A DNA stretch of 11,583 nucleotides from CAUZFZ01 sp963579025 (GCA_963579025.1 CAUZFZ010000240.1:1-11583); one strand, 5' to 3'. Counted from the first letter of the stretch, positions 1-7,468 are shown. Numbers and translations: made by a program. Notes: a model not told the origin generated them from the sequence alone.

Positions 1-171
1 AAGCCAGTCGCACCAGCCCCATCGTCCGAGCAAAACCCTCCTCACTCCGCTCTGAGCCCCAAAATCCCCGAGGAGACAGACCGTCCGGGAATTGCTGCTC
101 CGAATCGATCGAACGCACATTTCCACTCAGCGCTGAATCACGAACGGACTCGCAGTCGACCGAGCTCTGTT
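1..171. other. Left-edge sequence without a firm gene
   Basis: No convincing gene lies here. One plus-strand frame is open from base 1 through 912, but it is the antisense shadow of the M41 gene and its translation is rich in Arg, Pro and His. On the minus strand an ATG at 22 is preceded by an AGGAGG-like stretch about 13 bases upstream and would begin MGLVRLA before leaving the window. It could be the first codons of a neighbouring minus-strand gene, but seven residues are too few to judge and the spacing is long. Confidence 0.25.
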
Positions 172-651
172 TTATCCGAGCCACTGACGCACGATGTCAT
201 CGACTTCCTCGCCTTCCAGCGTTTCGTGCGCCAGAAGATTGTCGACAATCGCAGCCAGCGCAGCCCAGTCGGCTTCCCCGTCAAGGATTCGATAAAGATC
301 CACCGTGGCCTGTTCCAGATATGCAAGCCGCTTGCGTTTCTCCGGAATCAGGTTTGCCGCAGCCTCCCAGGCAACTTGCCAGTCTGCCGCCCACTCGGCC
401 ACAAGACCGGGATGGTACGGTTCGCCGGTGTGGATCATCTCTGCAACCGGGCCGGCCAGCGCGACCAGAACCGATTTCTGGTGAAACTCATGGTCGGTGA
501 ACTGGTCGAGCGGCTATTCCACTTGAATGTCCGCGTGCCGGGCAGGTCCATCATCCCAGTCCGGATCGATCGTGACAGAGCGGACACGGGCTCCGACATG
601 AATCGCGACCAGGGCGTGACCGGCTTCGTGATACGCGGCTATCTCCGACAT
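172..651 (-). pseudogene. Stand-alone M41 (FtsH-protease-like) zinc peptidase, interrupted by an in-frame TAG
   Basis: Read through one stop codon, this frame encodes about 159 residues resembling an isolated FtsH-type M41 peptidase domain without the AAA ATPase. HEAGH (residues 8-12) is the HExxH zinc-binding and catalytic motif. Residues 65-71 (LAGPVAE) resemble the helix after the active site in FtsH. Asp90 in WAADW could be the third zinc ligand; that is inference. An amber codon (bases 514-516) falls at position 46 after DIQVE, and the same frame continues smoothly as PLDQFTDHEF to a TAA at 172. A single TGG to TAG change would explain it. As written, a 45-residue product keeps HExxH but lacks the rest, and the piece from the ATG at 438 (88 residues) lacks HExxH, so neither should be active. 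The start at 651 (MSEIAAYHEAGH) has a weak CTGGA upstream; ATG 675 in the same frame is an alternative. It may be a recent pseudogene, a suppressed stop, or a sequencing error. Confidence 0.75.
514..516 (-). other. In-frame amber codon in the M41 peptidase frame
   Basis: The minus strand reads GTG GAA TAG CCG CTC across this point, with no change of frame on either side. The flanking translations both belong to the same peptidase-like protein, so this is a nonsense codon and not a frameshift. From my memory of such proteins the motif is VEW-P, which would make the lost residue Trp. Confidence 0.8.
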
Positions 652-874
652 CGGAATTCCAGCAGGCCAAGGCATGCCGCCAACGGCTGTGAGTGCATCA
701 AGACAACGCTCTTTCCAAAGTGCTGTGGTCGAAACCGGTCAACGGGAACGGCAGGACGCGGATGCCTGGTACGCGCGGGAGTTTTCAGAGAAGCTCACTT
801 TTCCCATGGGCATCAACATCGTCTTCCACGCGCTGACTCAGTAATGACGGGCCAACGCGCGGACATCATCCAGG
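652..874. other. Spacer between the 832-residue gene and the M41 gene
   Basis: No gene is supported. The minus-strand M41 frame stays open back to a TGA at 739-741, translating as LWKERCLDALTAVGG without a usable start before ATG 675. Further upstream in the same frame an ATG begins a short peptide (MLMPMGKVSF...) that ends at that TGA. These may be chance or the worn remains of a longer N-terminus. No T-rich hairpin terminator follows the 875 stop. Confidence 0.3.
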
Positions 875-3373
875 TCACGGTCCCAGCTTCACTGCGACAG
901 GCGCAGTCGTGAGAATCCCGCTCCAGCCCCCTTTCGCTGGCCAGAGTCGCCGCTTGAGGTCTTTGGAGTGAATTGCTCCGTTGGCCGCATGAAGATGCCA
1001 GGTAATCAAGGCTGTCGTTGGTTTCGATTTGATCTGCGTGACGGCTTGCTTGTCGTCGACCGGGGAAAGCGACACGGCAGGACTATCTGGCGCATGAAAG
1101 CTCAACGCCGTTTTCGTCGTGAGTTCCAGGACAGCTCCCGGCTTGAGCAGGACCAGTGACAATGTTGCGACCGGTGGGCTCCGAGTGCTCTGTCCCGGGT
1201 TGAGTTCCGGCCCGATTCCGCTGCCGAAGAACGTCGGATAGACCCACGGTCGGATCGACTGAAGCTTGTTTCCCTGTGTATCGACTGCAGTCGCGTAGTC
1301 GTAGCCAGCGCGTTCACTCACTGTCAGCCGCACGTCCTGGTCGCTGACATTGCGCACGAACAGCCGCGAGTTAACGGTCGCACCGGCTGGGATCACTTCC
1401 GGCATCAGGGCTGCCGCGCGCAATCCAGCGTTGACCGGTCCCCACGCGTCTTTCGACAGACCAGCCGGCAGGTCCAGGTGAGAGATGACTCTGAATTGAG
1501 AATCGTCGGGAAGCGGTGGGTCATTTGCAGTGAGAATTGTCAGCGCCTCCTGCAACGGAGCCGCCAGTCCCATTGCTTCAAGTTCAACACGCCGGTCGCG
1601 AATCGTGCGGACAAGATCATCAGAGGGAATGCGACCTTCTGATTCTGGTACCTTTAACTCGGAAACGAGCTGCAATCCGACGGCTGGCAACGGTTCCGCG
1701 CAGCGAACGAGTGCCTCGATTCGGTCTTCGGCGTCATAGGCATACGTTGCATTCTCGATGTGCTCACGACTGCGTTGCCGTACGGCCTCAATCAGCTTCA
1801 GGTCTTTCAGTCGCTTCGCGGAAACGGGTCCCCAGTAGATTGGTCTATTGTACGTTTCAGATTCGATCAGCCAGTGCTCGTCTCTTTCCCCGTTGAGCGC
1901 AATCGACAGTGCATCCAATGGTTCGCTTTGTTCTTCCGGCCGCTCGATCCACTGCGTACGAGACCGGTTCAGTGACGCCGGTGTACCCACGACATGTTCC
2001 AGGCCATGACCGGGTGGAAGTTCCTTCAATGGCCCGATCGTGAAGGGCGCCTTCTCCGCAGTAATCTCGACTGATCGTTTTGCGGCCTTGAGCCAACCGG
2101 TCCATTCATCTTTCGAAGGCACGACTCTGCGTCGCTTCCCGTCGGCATCCGTAACCCACCGGTCTCCACCCGCGCCCGTCCTGACATTCAGCCAGTGCAT
2201 ACCGGGTTGAAGCCTTGTGAGCGCATACTTGATCCCGACATCGCCGGGGACCAGAGCCTGAAACGGTGGCGAAGGGATGTTTGTCTGTTGCCCGGGCTGC
2301 AATTCCCAGGCACGCAAACGGCCACCCGCACGAGCCATCGAGTAACTGATGCTTGATCCGTCGGGCTGAACATTCACCAGAATCGGACGCTCGGGCAATG
2401 AAACTCGAATCGTCTTCTGACTGATATTCCGCACGACCAGATAGAAGGTCACGACCTCATTCAATCTGATTTTCTCAGGTGCGCTGACGCCTGCCTGAAG
2501 GCCGTTGACCGCCTGACCCCAGGCGGCATCGGGCAGCCCGCGAATCTGATTCCGTTGAGTAATGGCGGGGTCGTAGCCGGGACTGTATTGAGGCGGCTCC
2601 TGCTCTCTGGTGACTGCCGCAATCCGAACGCGGGCCTGTTGCATACTGGCAAGTGCGGTGTCGGTTTCCTTCTTGAAGCCCATGTGGACAAACGCAGCCC
2701 GGCGACGTGGAAGAGCGTGTTCAATGAAGTGCAGGAACGTGCCGACATTCTCAACCTCACCGCCAACCGCTGGCGGAACGCACTCCAGCCCCAGACGAAC
2801 CAGCCGTGAGTCGTCGCAGAGCAACAACGTGCTGATCGTCTGGATGTATGTAGAGTAGTTGCCGTGTACGAGCCCCTGACGGATCGCCTGACCGACCTTC
2901 AGCGTGGAGATCGCATCGCCGGAAAACGGCCCGACAACGGTGATCTTCGCCGGTGCGGGAAAGCGATCCACGAGCCAGAATCGCTTAACGCCGTACTCAA
3001 TCAGAACTGTGACGCCTTTGTTAACGGGGACGCCTCGACGCTTCCCGTACATGGACAGTTCCAGAATGTTTCGGCTGTCGTGCCAGGCCGACGTGCCAGT
3101 CATGTCCAGTCGCGCCTGTCTGGCGTAGTCGCTAATGACGGCGGGGATCGCCACTGGCGTGGCGTCATCAGGCGCGACAATCGGCGCATTCGCCGCCGGT
3201 TGCGAGTCGTTGCCGGCTTTCAACGGCAACTCGGGCGCGCAGATTGACACCACAAGCCAGACGCAGAAACCCACGGTTGCCACGAGTGTGACACGCATGA
3301 GCGACAGAGTTGGCCGGTCAGGGTCAACAGTGCGTGCAGTGACGCCGACTGGGACGGGACGTTCTTTTTTCAT
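875..3373 (-). CDS. Membrane-anchored protein with two copies of a planctomycete-type 'WG...VRN' domain
   Basis: An 832-residue protein with no catalytic motif that I recognise. A basic N-terminus is followed by one hydrophobic segment at residues 28-46, then about 785 mostly polar residues, so it is probably anchored in a membrane and faces outward. Two stretches share a layout. Copy A (about 284-443) starts AWGQAVNGLQ, has YLVVRNISQKTIRVSLPER, and ends DEWTGWLKAAKRSVEI. Copy B (about 642-828) starts DAWGPVNAGL, has LFVRNVSDQDVRLTVSER, and ends GGWSGILTTAPVAVKL. I recall similar WG-EAV-G / DVRN domains in planctomycete proteins, some linked to M56-type peptidases; that link is from memory. 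The VRN strand pattern suggests an Ig-like beta fold. Residues 90-280 and 445-640 are distinct, the latter charged and helical. The start at 3373 has only a weak ribosome site; ATG 3298 (residue 26) would turn the hydrophobic segment into a signal peptide. Function unknown. Confidence 0.85.
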   Translation of the reverse strand: MKKERPVPVGVTARTVDPDRPTLSLMRVTLVATVGFCVWLVVSICAPELPLKAGNDSQPAANAPIVAPDDATPVAIPAVISDYARQARLDMTGTSAWHDSRNILELSMYGKRRGVPVNKGVTVLIEYGVKRFWLVDRFPAPAKITVVGPFSGDAISTLKVGQAIRQGLVHGNYSTYIQTISTLLLCDDSRLVRLGLECVPPAVGGEVENVGTFLHFIEHALPRRRAAFVHMGFKKETDTALASMQQARVRIAAVTREQEPPQYSPGYDPAITQRNQIRGLPDAAWGQAVNGLQAGVSAPEKIRLNEVVTFYLVVRNISQKTIRVSLPERPILVNVQPDGSSISYSMARAGGRLRAWELQPGQQTNIPSPPFQALVPGDVGIKYALTRLQPGMHWLNVRTGAGGDRWVTDADGKRRRVVPSKDEWTGWLKAAKRSVEITAEKAPFTIGPLKELPPGHGLEHVVGTPASLNRSRTQWIERPEEQSEPLDALSIALNGERDEHWLIESETYNRPIYWGPVSAKRLKDLKLIEAVRQRSREHIENATYAYDAEDRIEALVRCAEPLPAVGLQLVSELKVPESEGRIPSDDLVRTIRDRRVELEAMGLAAPLQEALTILTANDPPLPDDSQFRVISHLDLPAGLSKDAWGPVNAGLRAAALMPEVIPAGATVNSRLFVRNVSDQDVRLTVSERAGYDYATAVDTQGNKLQSIRPWVYPTFFGSGIGPELNPGQSTRSPPVATLSLVLLKPGAVLELTTKTALSFHAPDSPAVSLSPVDDKQAVTQIKSKPTTALITWHLHAANGAIHSKDLKRRLWPAKGGWSGILTTAPVAVKLGP

Positions 3374-3558
3374 ACTGCGCGTCTAATCGCCCGTCCTGCC
3401 AGGATCAAGATGGATGCGATGATTACGGCTCGATTCGTCTCCAGTTGACGTTTATGGACTCAGAGTTGTCAGCTGAGATCTCAGAGCGTTCGTCCGCATC
3501 CGCGGGAGCTTAGATTCTTCAGTCGTGAGACATGCACGCCGTGCGCGCGTTTTTGAAT

Positions 3559-3640
3559 CTCACGCAAAGTCGCAAAGAGGGGAATTGTTGGCTTGGCGCC
3601 TTTGCGTGAGCCTTTGTTTGGTTGCGGCTTCGCCGCTTTG
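3559..3640. repeat. 'CGCAAAG'-type dispersed repeat with long hairpin
   Basis: CTCACGCAAAG (3559-3569) is a perfect inverted match to CTTTGCGTGAG (3600-3610). With one mismatch the arms extend to 15 bases (3559-3573 and 3596-3610), leaving a 22-base loop. CGCAAAG is repeated inside the left arm. Directly after the right arm lies GCGGC-TTC-GCCGC (3624-3636), a 5-bp stem with a 3-base loop. From general knowledge, CACGCAAAG/CGCAAAG repeats followed by GGTTGCGGCTTCGCCGC are scattered between genes in several environmental phyla. Only this one copy is visible, so the repeat status rests on recall plus the symmetry. Confidence 0.6.
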
Positions 3641-3664
3641 GGAATGTGTCCGAAACTAGAACCC

Positions 3665-3670
3665 AGGGAG
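3665..3670 (+). promoter_or_regulatory. Ribosome binding site for the 30-codon ORF
   Basis: AGGGAG lies 8 bases before the ATG at 3679. It is a good Shine-Dalgarno match for an ORF this short and is the main reason to take that ORF seriously. Confidence 0.35.
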
Positions 3671-3678
3671 TCACGGTC

Positions 3679-3771
3679 ATGACCATCTCCGACGACGAAA
3701 TTCTTGAGCAGGCAGAGCTGACGTGTGACAGTGCCGGGAAGGTGATCCGCGTCATCCAGCCAGCTCGATGA
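3679..3771 (+). CDS. Possible 30-residue small protein
   Basis: ATG to TGA encodes 30 residues, beginning MTISDDEILEQAEL and ending GKVIRVIQPAR. The composition is protein-like: an acidic amphipathic N-terminal half that could form a helix, then a basic beta-like tail. A Shine-Dalgarno sequence sits at normal spacing. No signal peptide or membrane segment is present. It lies on the opposite strand to its neighbours, just beyond the repeat element, so it could instead be a remnant of a larger gene. I do not recognise the family, and at 30 codons chance cannot be excluded. Confidence 0.35.
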   Translation: MTISDDEILEQAELTCDSAGKVIRVIQPAR

Positions 3772-3818
3772 ACGGCTACGAGTCCGAGTTACCCTGGGAT
3801 TCATGGGGTCGCCCGCCA

Positions 3819-3833
3819 TCATCCACCGGATGA
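3819..3833 (-). terminator. Weak hairpin downstream of the 158-residue gene
   Basis: TCATCC-ACC-GGATGA is a perfect 6-bp stem with a 3-base loop, starting about 10 bases past the TGA at 3843. No T-run follows on the minus strand, so intrinsic termination is uncertain. Confidence 0.2.
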
Positions 3834-3842
3834 ACCAGAACC

Positions 3843-4319
3843 TCATTCGGTCGCTTCGAGTCTGGTCCAGTCTTCGACTCCCGCCATGTCTCCGAGCATC
3901 CGGGTGTAGTGAGTGAGTTGGGTTTGCAGGGCCGTGAGTTCCTGGCGGAACATCTGACACAGAGCGAGGTCCTTGAACGCTCCTTCGACTGAGCGGCGAT
4001 GCCAGTCGGCCGTGAAGGGACGGACGATCTGGTTCAAGACCACGATGGCCAGTTTCGTGAACTCGGTGCAGCCTCGGCCGTGTCGTTTGATGATGTCGCG
4101 TGTGAGACCGAACAGGCTGAAGACGCTGTCGAGTGCCGTCTTTTCGACACCGTGGTCCGGAGGCAGTGGCTGCGTCGTTATGCGAGTCAGCAACTCGATA
4201 TACAGCTCCCAGGCTGCGTCACGGTCGGCATCTTTCGGTTCCCACTCCAGCTCCAGAAAGCCCGCGTTGATCTTCAGTCCGGTCATGCTCCATTCGTCGA
4301 GCCATTCCTGCCATTTCAT
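3843..4319 (-). CDS. Conserved-looking soluble protein of unknown function (158 residues)
   Basis: The product starts MKWQEWLDEW and has no signal peptide or membrane helix, so it is probably cytoplasmic. It is largely helical, with acidic and aromatic residues early (FLELEWEPKDADRDAAWELY, residues 20-39), a central block (ELLTRITTQPLPPDHG, then TALDSVFSLFGLTRDIIKRHG), a hydrophobic helix (KLAIVVLNQIVRPFTADWHR) and a helical end (RMLGDMAGVEDWTRLE). This reads like a conserved stand-alone family, and I have a vague memory of similar bacterial hypotheticals, but I cannot name it or assign an activity. No catalytic signature stands out. The frame is open to an ATG at 4418, but GGGAG at 4327-4331 lies 7 bases before ATG 4319 (4 before ATG 4322), so 4319 is preferred and the extra 33 residues are unlikely. 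It sits 95 bases after the stop of the cytochrome fusion gene on the same strand; co-transcription is possible but the functions look unrelated. Confidence 0.8.
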   Translation of the reverse strand: MKWQEWLDEWSMTGLKINAGFLELEWEPKDADRDAAWELYIELLTRITTQPLPPDHGVEKTALDSVFSLFGLTRDIIKRHGRGCTEFTKLAIVVLNQIVRPFTADWHRRSVEGAFKDLALCQMFRQELTALQTQLTHYTRMLGDMAGVEDWTRLEATE

Positions 4320-4326
4320 CATTGGT

Positions 4327-4331
4327 CTCCC
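4327..4331 (-). promoter_or_regulatory. Ribosome binding site that fixes the 158-residue start
   Basis: GGGAG on the minus strand is 7 bases before ATG 4319 and 4 before ATG 4322. It argues against the longer reading from ATG 4418. Confidence 0.6.
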
Positions 4332-4414
4332 TATTGCCTGATTCTCGGCCTGAAGAGATGTAACGAACCGGGTAGATCTGGCCGAATTGGCGATGCGCCG
4401 TGATCCAAAAGTAA

Positions 4415-7360
4415 TCACTGCTGAAACGCGCGGTGCCCGGGGTTGCCTGCGCTGGAGATGTACATCATCAGATCAAGAATCTCTTCGGCTGTCAGCGTGT
4501 TGAGCATCCCCAACGGCATCATCGAAACTTTTGATACCTTACGGGCTTCAACATCCGCTCGATTCACTTTGGTCACCTCCGTGGGCTTCTCAGCGTTCGT
4601 TGCCAGCAGGATGACATCCTTGTCGCCACCAACTTCGCGTCCTGTGAGAACCTTGCCATTGTTCAGAAGCAGAATGACTGAGGCATGCTGTTCTGAGACG
4701 ACCTTTGACGGTTCGATGATTTCCGTCAGCAAGGCGACATGTTTCAGTTTCTTTCCCGTCGATGTGAGGTCCGGTCCAATCGGCCCGCCTTTGCCGTTCA
4801 GCAAATGACATTTCGTGCACATGGCGCTGTAAAGGTTCCGGCCGCGGAGGAATGACCGACCGGTGTCCGCTGACGGCAAGTAAGCCTGCAGATCCTCGAC
4901 GGTCCATTTGCGGACCAGCTTTCTGGGACCCAGGTCGAATGGCAATTCCTCAATCACTCTCTTCTCGCGAATTGGCGCGACGAGTTTCGCCTGCTCGGGC
5001 GACAATCGTTTGGTGGATTCGGTGTCCAGGGACTTCAGGAAATTGGCAAAGTGGCCGCCTCCGATGTAATCGGATTGATGAGTCCGCGCGTAATAGAGCC
5101 ATTCGAAATACGCTTTCAGGTCTTCATTCGACCAGCCATCTTTGATCGTTCGCAAATGATACGAGTAGAACATCTGCTCTGACTGTGTGTCCGCCGCGCC
5201 TAACAGTCCAACGGTTCTGGAGACCGCACCGGGAGCATTCAGGTACAGCAGCATCTGGCACAATTCGTGGTCCAGACTTCTGAGATCAGATGGGTAACTG
5301 GGAGACAATGTCTTCGTCAGATGATCGGCGGTTGCCGCGTCAGGGGCTCCCATGCGGATAAAGACCAGTCCGTAGGCTCTCAGCAGGTCAAGTTGCTGTT
5401 CCAGCTTGAGTGCCGCGAAATCAAGCCGGTTTAGTCGTTTCAGGATTTCGTCTCCTAATTCTGCGTCGCCAGTGCGTGCGAGCGCGACCATCGTTTCGAT
5501 CGACGCCAGAGTGTCATCTTCAGCCAGAGCTTTGTCCTGCCACGACTTCGTCGGCTGATGTTCGAGGATTGTGCGGGCGGCGTAGCGAATTCGGCGGTCG
5601 GTGTGCGATAGGTGTTCCCACGCAACATCCGCTGCGTCGCTGGAAGTCTTACCGTGTTTTGCTTCCAGCGTACGGCGAAGTGCGCGCAGCCGAGCCGCCG
5701 GAGTGTCCTTCGGAGTGTGGTCGACTGGAGCAGTCGAATCCTTGCCTGCGTATGTCACTCGATACACCGACGTCGGATTGCGGCGCCCGCCCGTCACGAA
5801 GTACATCGCTCCATCGGGATGGATCACGATGTCGCTGACCGGGTTGCCAGGTCCGGATAGAAACTCCTCGAAACTTCCCGTGTATGTCGCACCGGATTCC
5901 TGCAACTGAACCGTGACGATCCGACCATACGTCCAATCGCACAGGAACAAGGCCCGCTGATACTTCGCCGGGAACTTTGTTCCATAGCCGAAGACCACGC
6001 CGGTCGGGCTACCGCGTCCGATATCCACCGTGGTTGCGACAGTATCCGGGAACCAGTTTGGCCATTTGCCGGCTCCCCAGCGCCAACCGTATTCACCACC
6101 ACTAACGCAGTGATTCACGCGAGTCGGACGATACCACGGCCCGCCGATGTCGTATTCCATATCCGCATCGAAAGTAAACAGTTCGCCGTCGGCGTTGAGT
6201 GCAATGTCGTATGGGTTGCGGAAACCAGCACACAGAAACTTCCTGTCAGTGCCGTCGGGAAGGCAGGTAATTACAAAACCGCCCGGCGCTTTCCGGCCGG
6301 TGTTATGACCGTAATACGTTCCCCTCGGTAAGAGGTGATCTTCCGACTGGTGCCGAATGTGTCGAGTCGCCAGGTCCGGCGGCGGATCGGTGCTGTTGCC
6401 GCACAGGATCATCAGTCGCGTCTTGTCGGGGTTCAGGATCACGGCGTGCGCGTGGTGATCACTGCCGACGGCAAGGGGAATCAGCAACTCGACCTTGTCG
6501 TATTGATCGTCGCTGGTTGTGTCGGTCAGTCGGAACAGGCCGGACTTCCCGTTCCATTCTCCACGACCTTTGCCGACGACGTAGAAGCTGCCGAACGCCT
6601 GCAGAAATCCGTTCGCGCCGCCCACTTCAACGGGCAGCTTTTCGACTTTCGGAGCGGCATCGGTGCTGCCGCTGGCCGGCAGAGTGATTCGATACAGCGG
6701 CCCCTGGCGATCCGCAGTGATCAACCGGCCTTTGGCATCAACTCCCAGTGCGACCCATGATCCGATGTCGGCGACAGCGCCGGAGAAGATTCGTTCAACA
6801 GCGAATCCCTCGGGCACTGTCAGATTAAGTGGCTCTTCGAAATGCGCATCGGTCGATGTGTAAACGCGAAACTGCACGCTGGTCCGGCTACCCGGCTGAC
6901 CTGTGCCCCCATCGTCCAACCCGCCGCGTGCTTTGAATGTTACGTATCCTTCGGGCAAGTCGTAGAAAATCCTGGAACGTGCATGCGTGCCGATACCGAA
7001 TACAATCAGTTTCCCGTTCACTTTCAGCGGTCCACCGCCGTTATTCTTTCCGACGATGGCTTTGCCTTCGAGTTTCCTCCACTTCAGTTCGGTCAGCTTG
7101 AGCTCGCCCTTTGGTCCAATCAGCCGCGGCTCGATCCAGTCGGCCCAATCGTAAGAGCTGCCATCGCCGCCATCCGTGACTTCAAGGAAGAGGACTTTTG
7201 CGCCTTGAATGTCCATCTCGATTGGTATCGAGTGTCCGTCGGTTTTCTGTGTCACTACGGGACTGGCGAACTTCTGCTCGGCCGCGAAACCCGGCCCGGC
7301 GGTAAGTGTCGCTGCAAAGCAGGCGGTCAGAACGAGTCCGCTGATTCCTGATTGTGGCAT
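4415..7360 (-). CDS. Secreted NPCBM / sugar-dehydrogenase-like beta-propeller / c-type cytochrome fusion
   Basis: A 981-residue exported protein, probably periplasmic. Order of parts: signal peptide (1-27, hydrophobic core then GPGFAA); an NPCBM-like carbohydrate-binding domain (about 44-168, with LFLEVTDGGDGSSYDWADWIEP and GIGTHARSRIFYDLP); a glucose/sorbosone dehydrogenase-like beta-propeller (about 176-537, with DHHAHAVILNPD, GFRNPYDIALNADGELFTFD and VSDIVIHPDGAMYFVTGG); a helical HEAT-like linker (about 553-740); and a planctomycete-type heme domain (about 835-970) with CTKCH (Cys848, Cys851, His852) for covalent heme c. Met947 or Met948 in SMMPLGMLNTLT is the likely distal ligand. Family knowledge suggests oxidation of a sugar-like substrate with electrons passed to heme; the substrate is unknown and activity is inferred. 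The frame is open to 7426, but ATG 7360 is chosen because AGGGA lies 5 bases upstream and a normal signal peptide then starts the protein. It diverges from the small membrane protein gene at 7526. Confidence 0.96.
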   Translation of the reverse strand: MPQSGISGLVLTACFAATLTAGPGFAAEQKFASPVVTQKTDGHSIPIEMDIQGAKVLFLEVTDGGDGSSYDWADWIEPRLIGPKGELKLTELKWRKLEGKAIVGKNNGGGPLKVNGKLIVFGIGTHARSRIFYDLPEGYVTFKARGGLDDGGTGQPGSRTSVQFRVYTSTDAHFEEPLNLTVPEGFAVERIFSGAVADIGSWVALGVDAKGRLITADRQGPLYRITLPASGSTDAAPKVEKLPVEVGGANGFLQAFGSFYVVGKGRGEWNGKSGLFRLTDTTSDDQYDKVELLIPLAVGSDHHAHAVILNPDKTRLMILCGNSTDPPPDLATRHIRHQSEDHLLPRGTYYGHNTGRKAPGGFVITCLPDGTDRKFLCAGFRNPYDIALNADGELFTFDADMEYDIGGPWYRPTRVNHCVSGGEYGWRWGAGKWPNWFPDTVATTVDIGRGSPTGVVFGYGTKFPAKYQRALFLCDWTYGRIVTVQLQESGATYTGSFEEFLSGPGNPVSDIVIHPDGAMYFVTGGRRNPTSVYRVTYAGKDSTAPVDHTPKDTPAARLRALRRTLEAKHGKTSSDAADVAWEHLSHTDRRIRYAARTILEHQPTKSWQDKALAEDDTLASIETMVALARTGDAELGDEILKRLNRLDFAALKLEQQLDLLRAYGLVFIRMGAPDAATADHLTKTLSPSYPSDLRSLDHELCQMLLYLNAPGAVSRTVGLLGAADTQSEQMFYSYHLRTIKDGWSNEDLKAYFEWLYYARTHQSDYIGGGHFANFLKSLDTESTKRLSPEQAKLVAPIREKRVIEELPFDLGPRKLVRKWTVEDLQAYLPSADTGRSFLRGRNLYSAMCTKCHLLNGKGGPIGPDLTSTGKKLKHVALLTEIIEPSKVVSEQHASVILLLNNGKVLTGREVGGDKDVILLATNAEKPTEVTKVNRADVEARKVSKVSMMPLGMLNTLTAEEILDLMMYISSAGNPGHRAFQQ

Positions 7361-7365
7361 CGTGA

Positions 7366-7370
7366 TCCCT
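7366..7370 (-). promoter_or_regulatory. Ribosome binding site for the cytochrome fusion
   Basis: AGGGA on the minus strand lies 5 bases before ATG 7360 and supports that start over the upstream ATG codons at 7426 and 7381. Confidence 0.6.
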
Positions 7371-7398
7371 GAGTAAAACATCCTGGTTTTGTTTTGAT

Positions 7399-7468
7399 CG
7401 CGCGACGGTCTTGCGCGCGGTAACATGCAGACGGTAGTTTAGGGCATCGCATGTTCGATGCGTACAAT
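7399..7468. promoter_or_regulatory. Divergent intergenic region with two dyads and a possible -10 box
   Basis: Two inverted repeats lie between the divergent genes at 7360 and 7526: CGCGCG/CGCGCG (7399-7404 and 7414-7419, 9-base loop) and GCATCG/CGATGC (7444-7449 and 7456-7461, 6-base loop). TACAAT at 7463-7468 matches a plus-strand -10 box at five of six positions and directly follows the second dyad, but no good -35 is present at normal spacing. The dyads could be operators; the sequence does not show which protein would bind. Confidence 0.3.

Larger units (their letters stand above)
3374..3842. other. Intergenic region with repeat element, palindrome and possible small gene
   Basis: This 469-base gap separates the start of the 832-residue gene from the end of the 158-residue gene. 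It holds a perfect 12-bp palindrome CTGAGATCTCAG (3473-3484), an inverted-repeat element (3559-3610, with a GC-rich tail to about 3640), a possible 30-codon plus-strand ORF (3679-3771) and a short hairpin beyond the stop of the 158-residue gene (3819-3833). A minus-strand frame spans much of it (to 3481), but it overlaps the 158-residue gene out of frame and is Arg/Ser-rich, so I treat it as non-coding. No clear promoter for the 832-residue gene was found. Confidence 0.5.

Noticed and set aside
1..912. Plus-strand frame open for about 300 codons at the left edge (ATG 226 onward)
   Set aside because: It runs antisense to the M41 frame with its HEAGH motif. Its translation is Arg/His-rich without domains, and no ribosome site precedes it.
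3473..3484. Perfect 12-bp palindrome CTGAGATCTCAG as an operator
   Set aside because: It lies about 100 bases upstream of the 832-residue gene with no promoter elements around it; a palindrome of this size occurs by chance often enough that I only note it.
3481..3960. Minus-strand 159-codon frame across the repeat element
   Set aside because: It overlaps the 158-residue gene out of frame, runs through the hairpin repeat, and has a low-complexity Arg/Ser composition.
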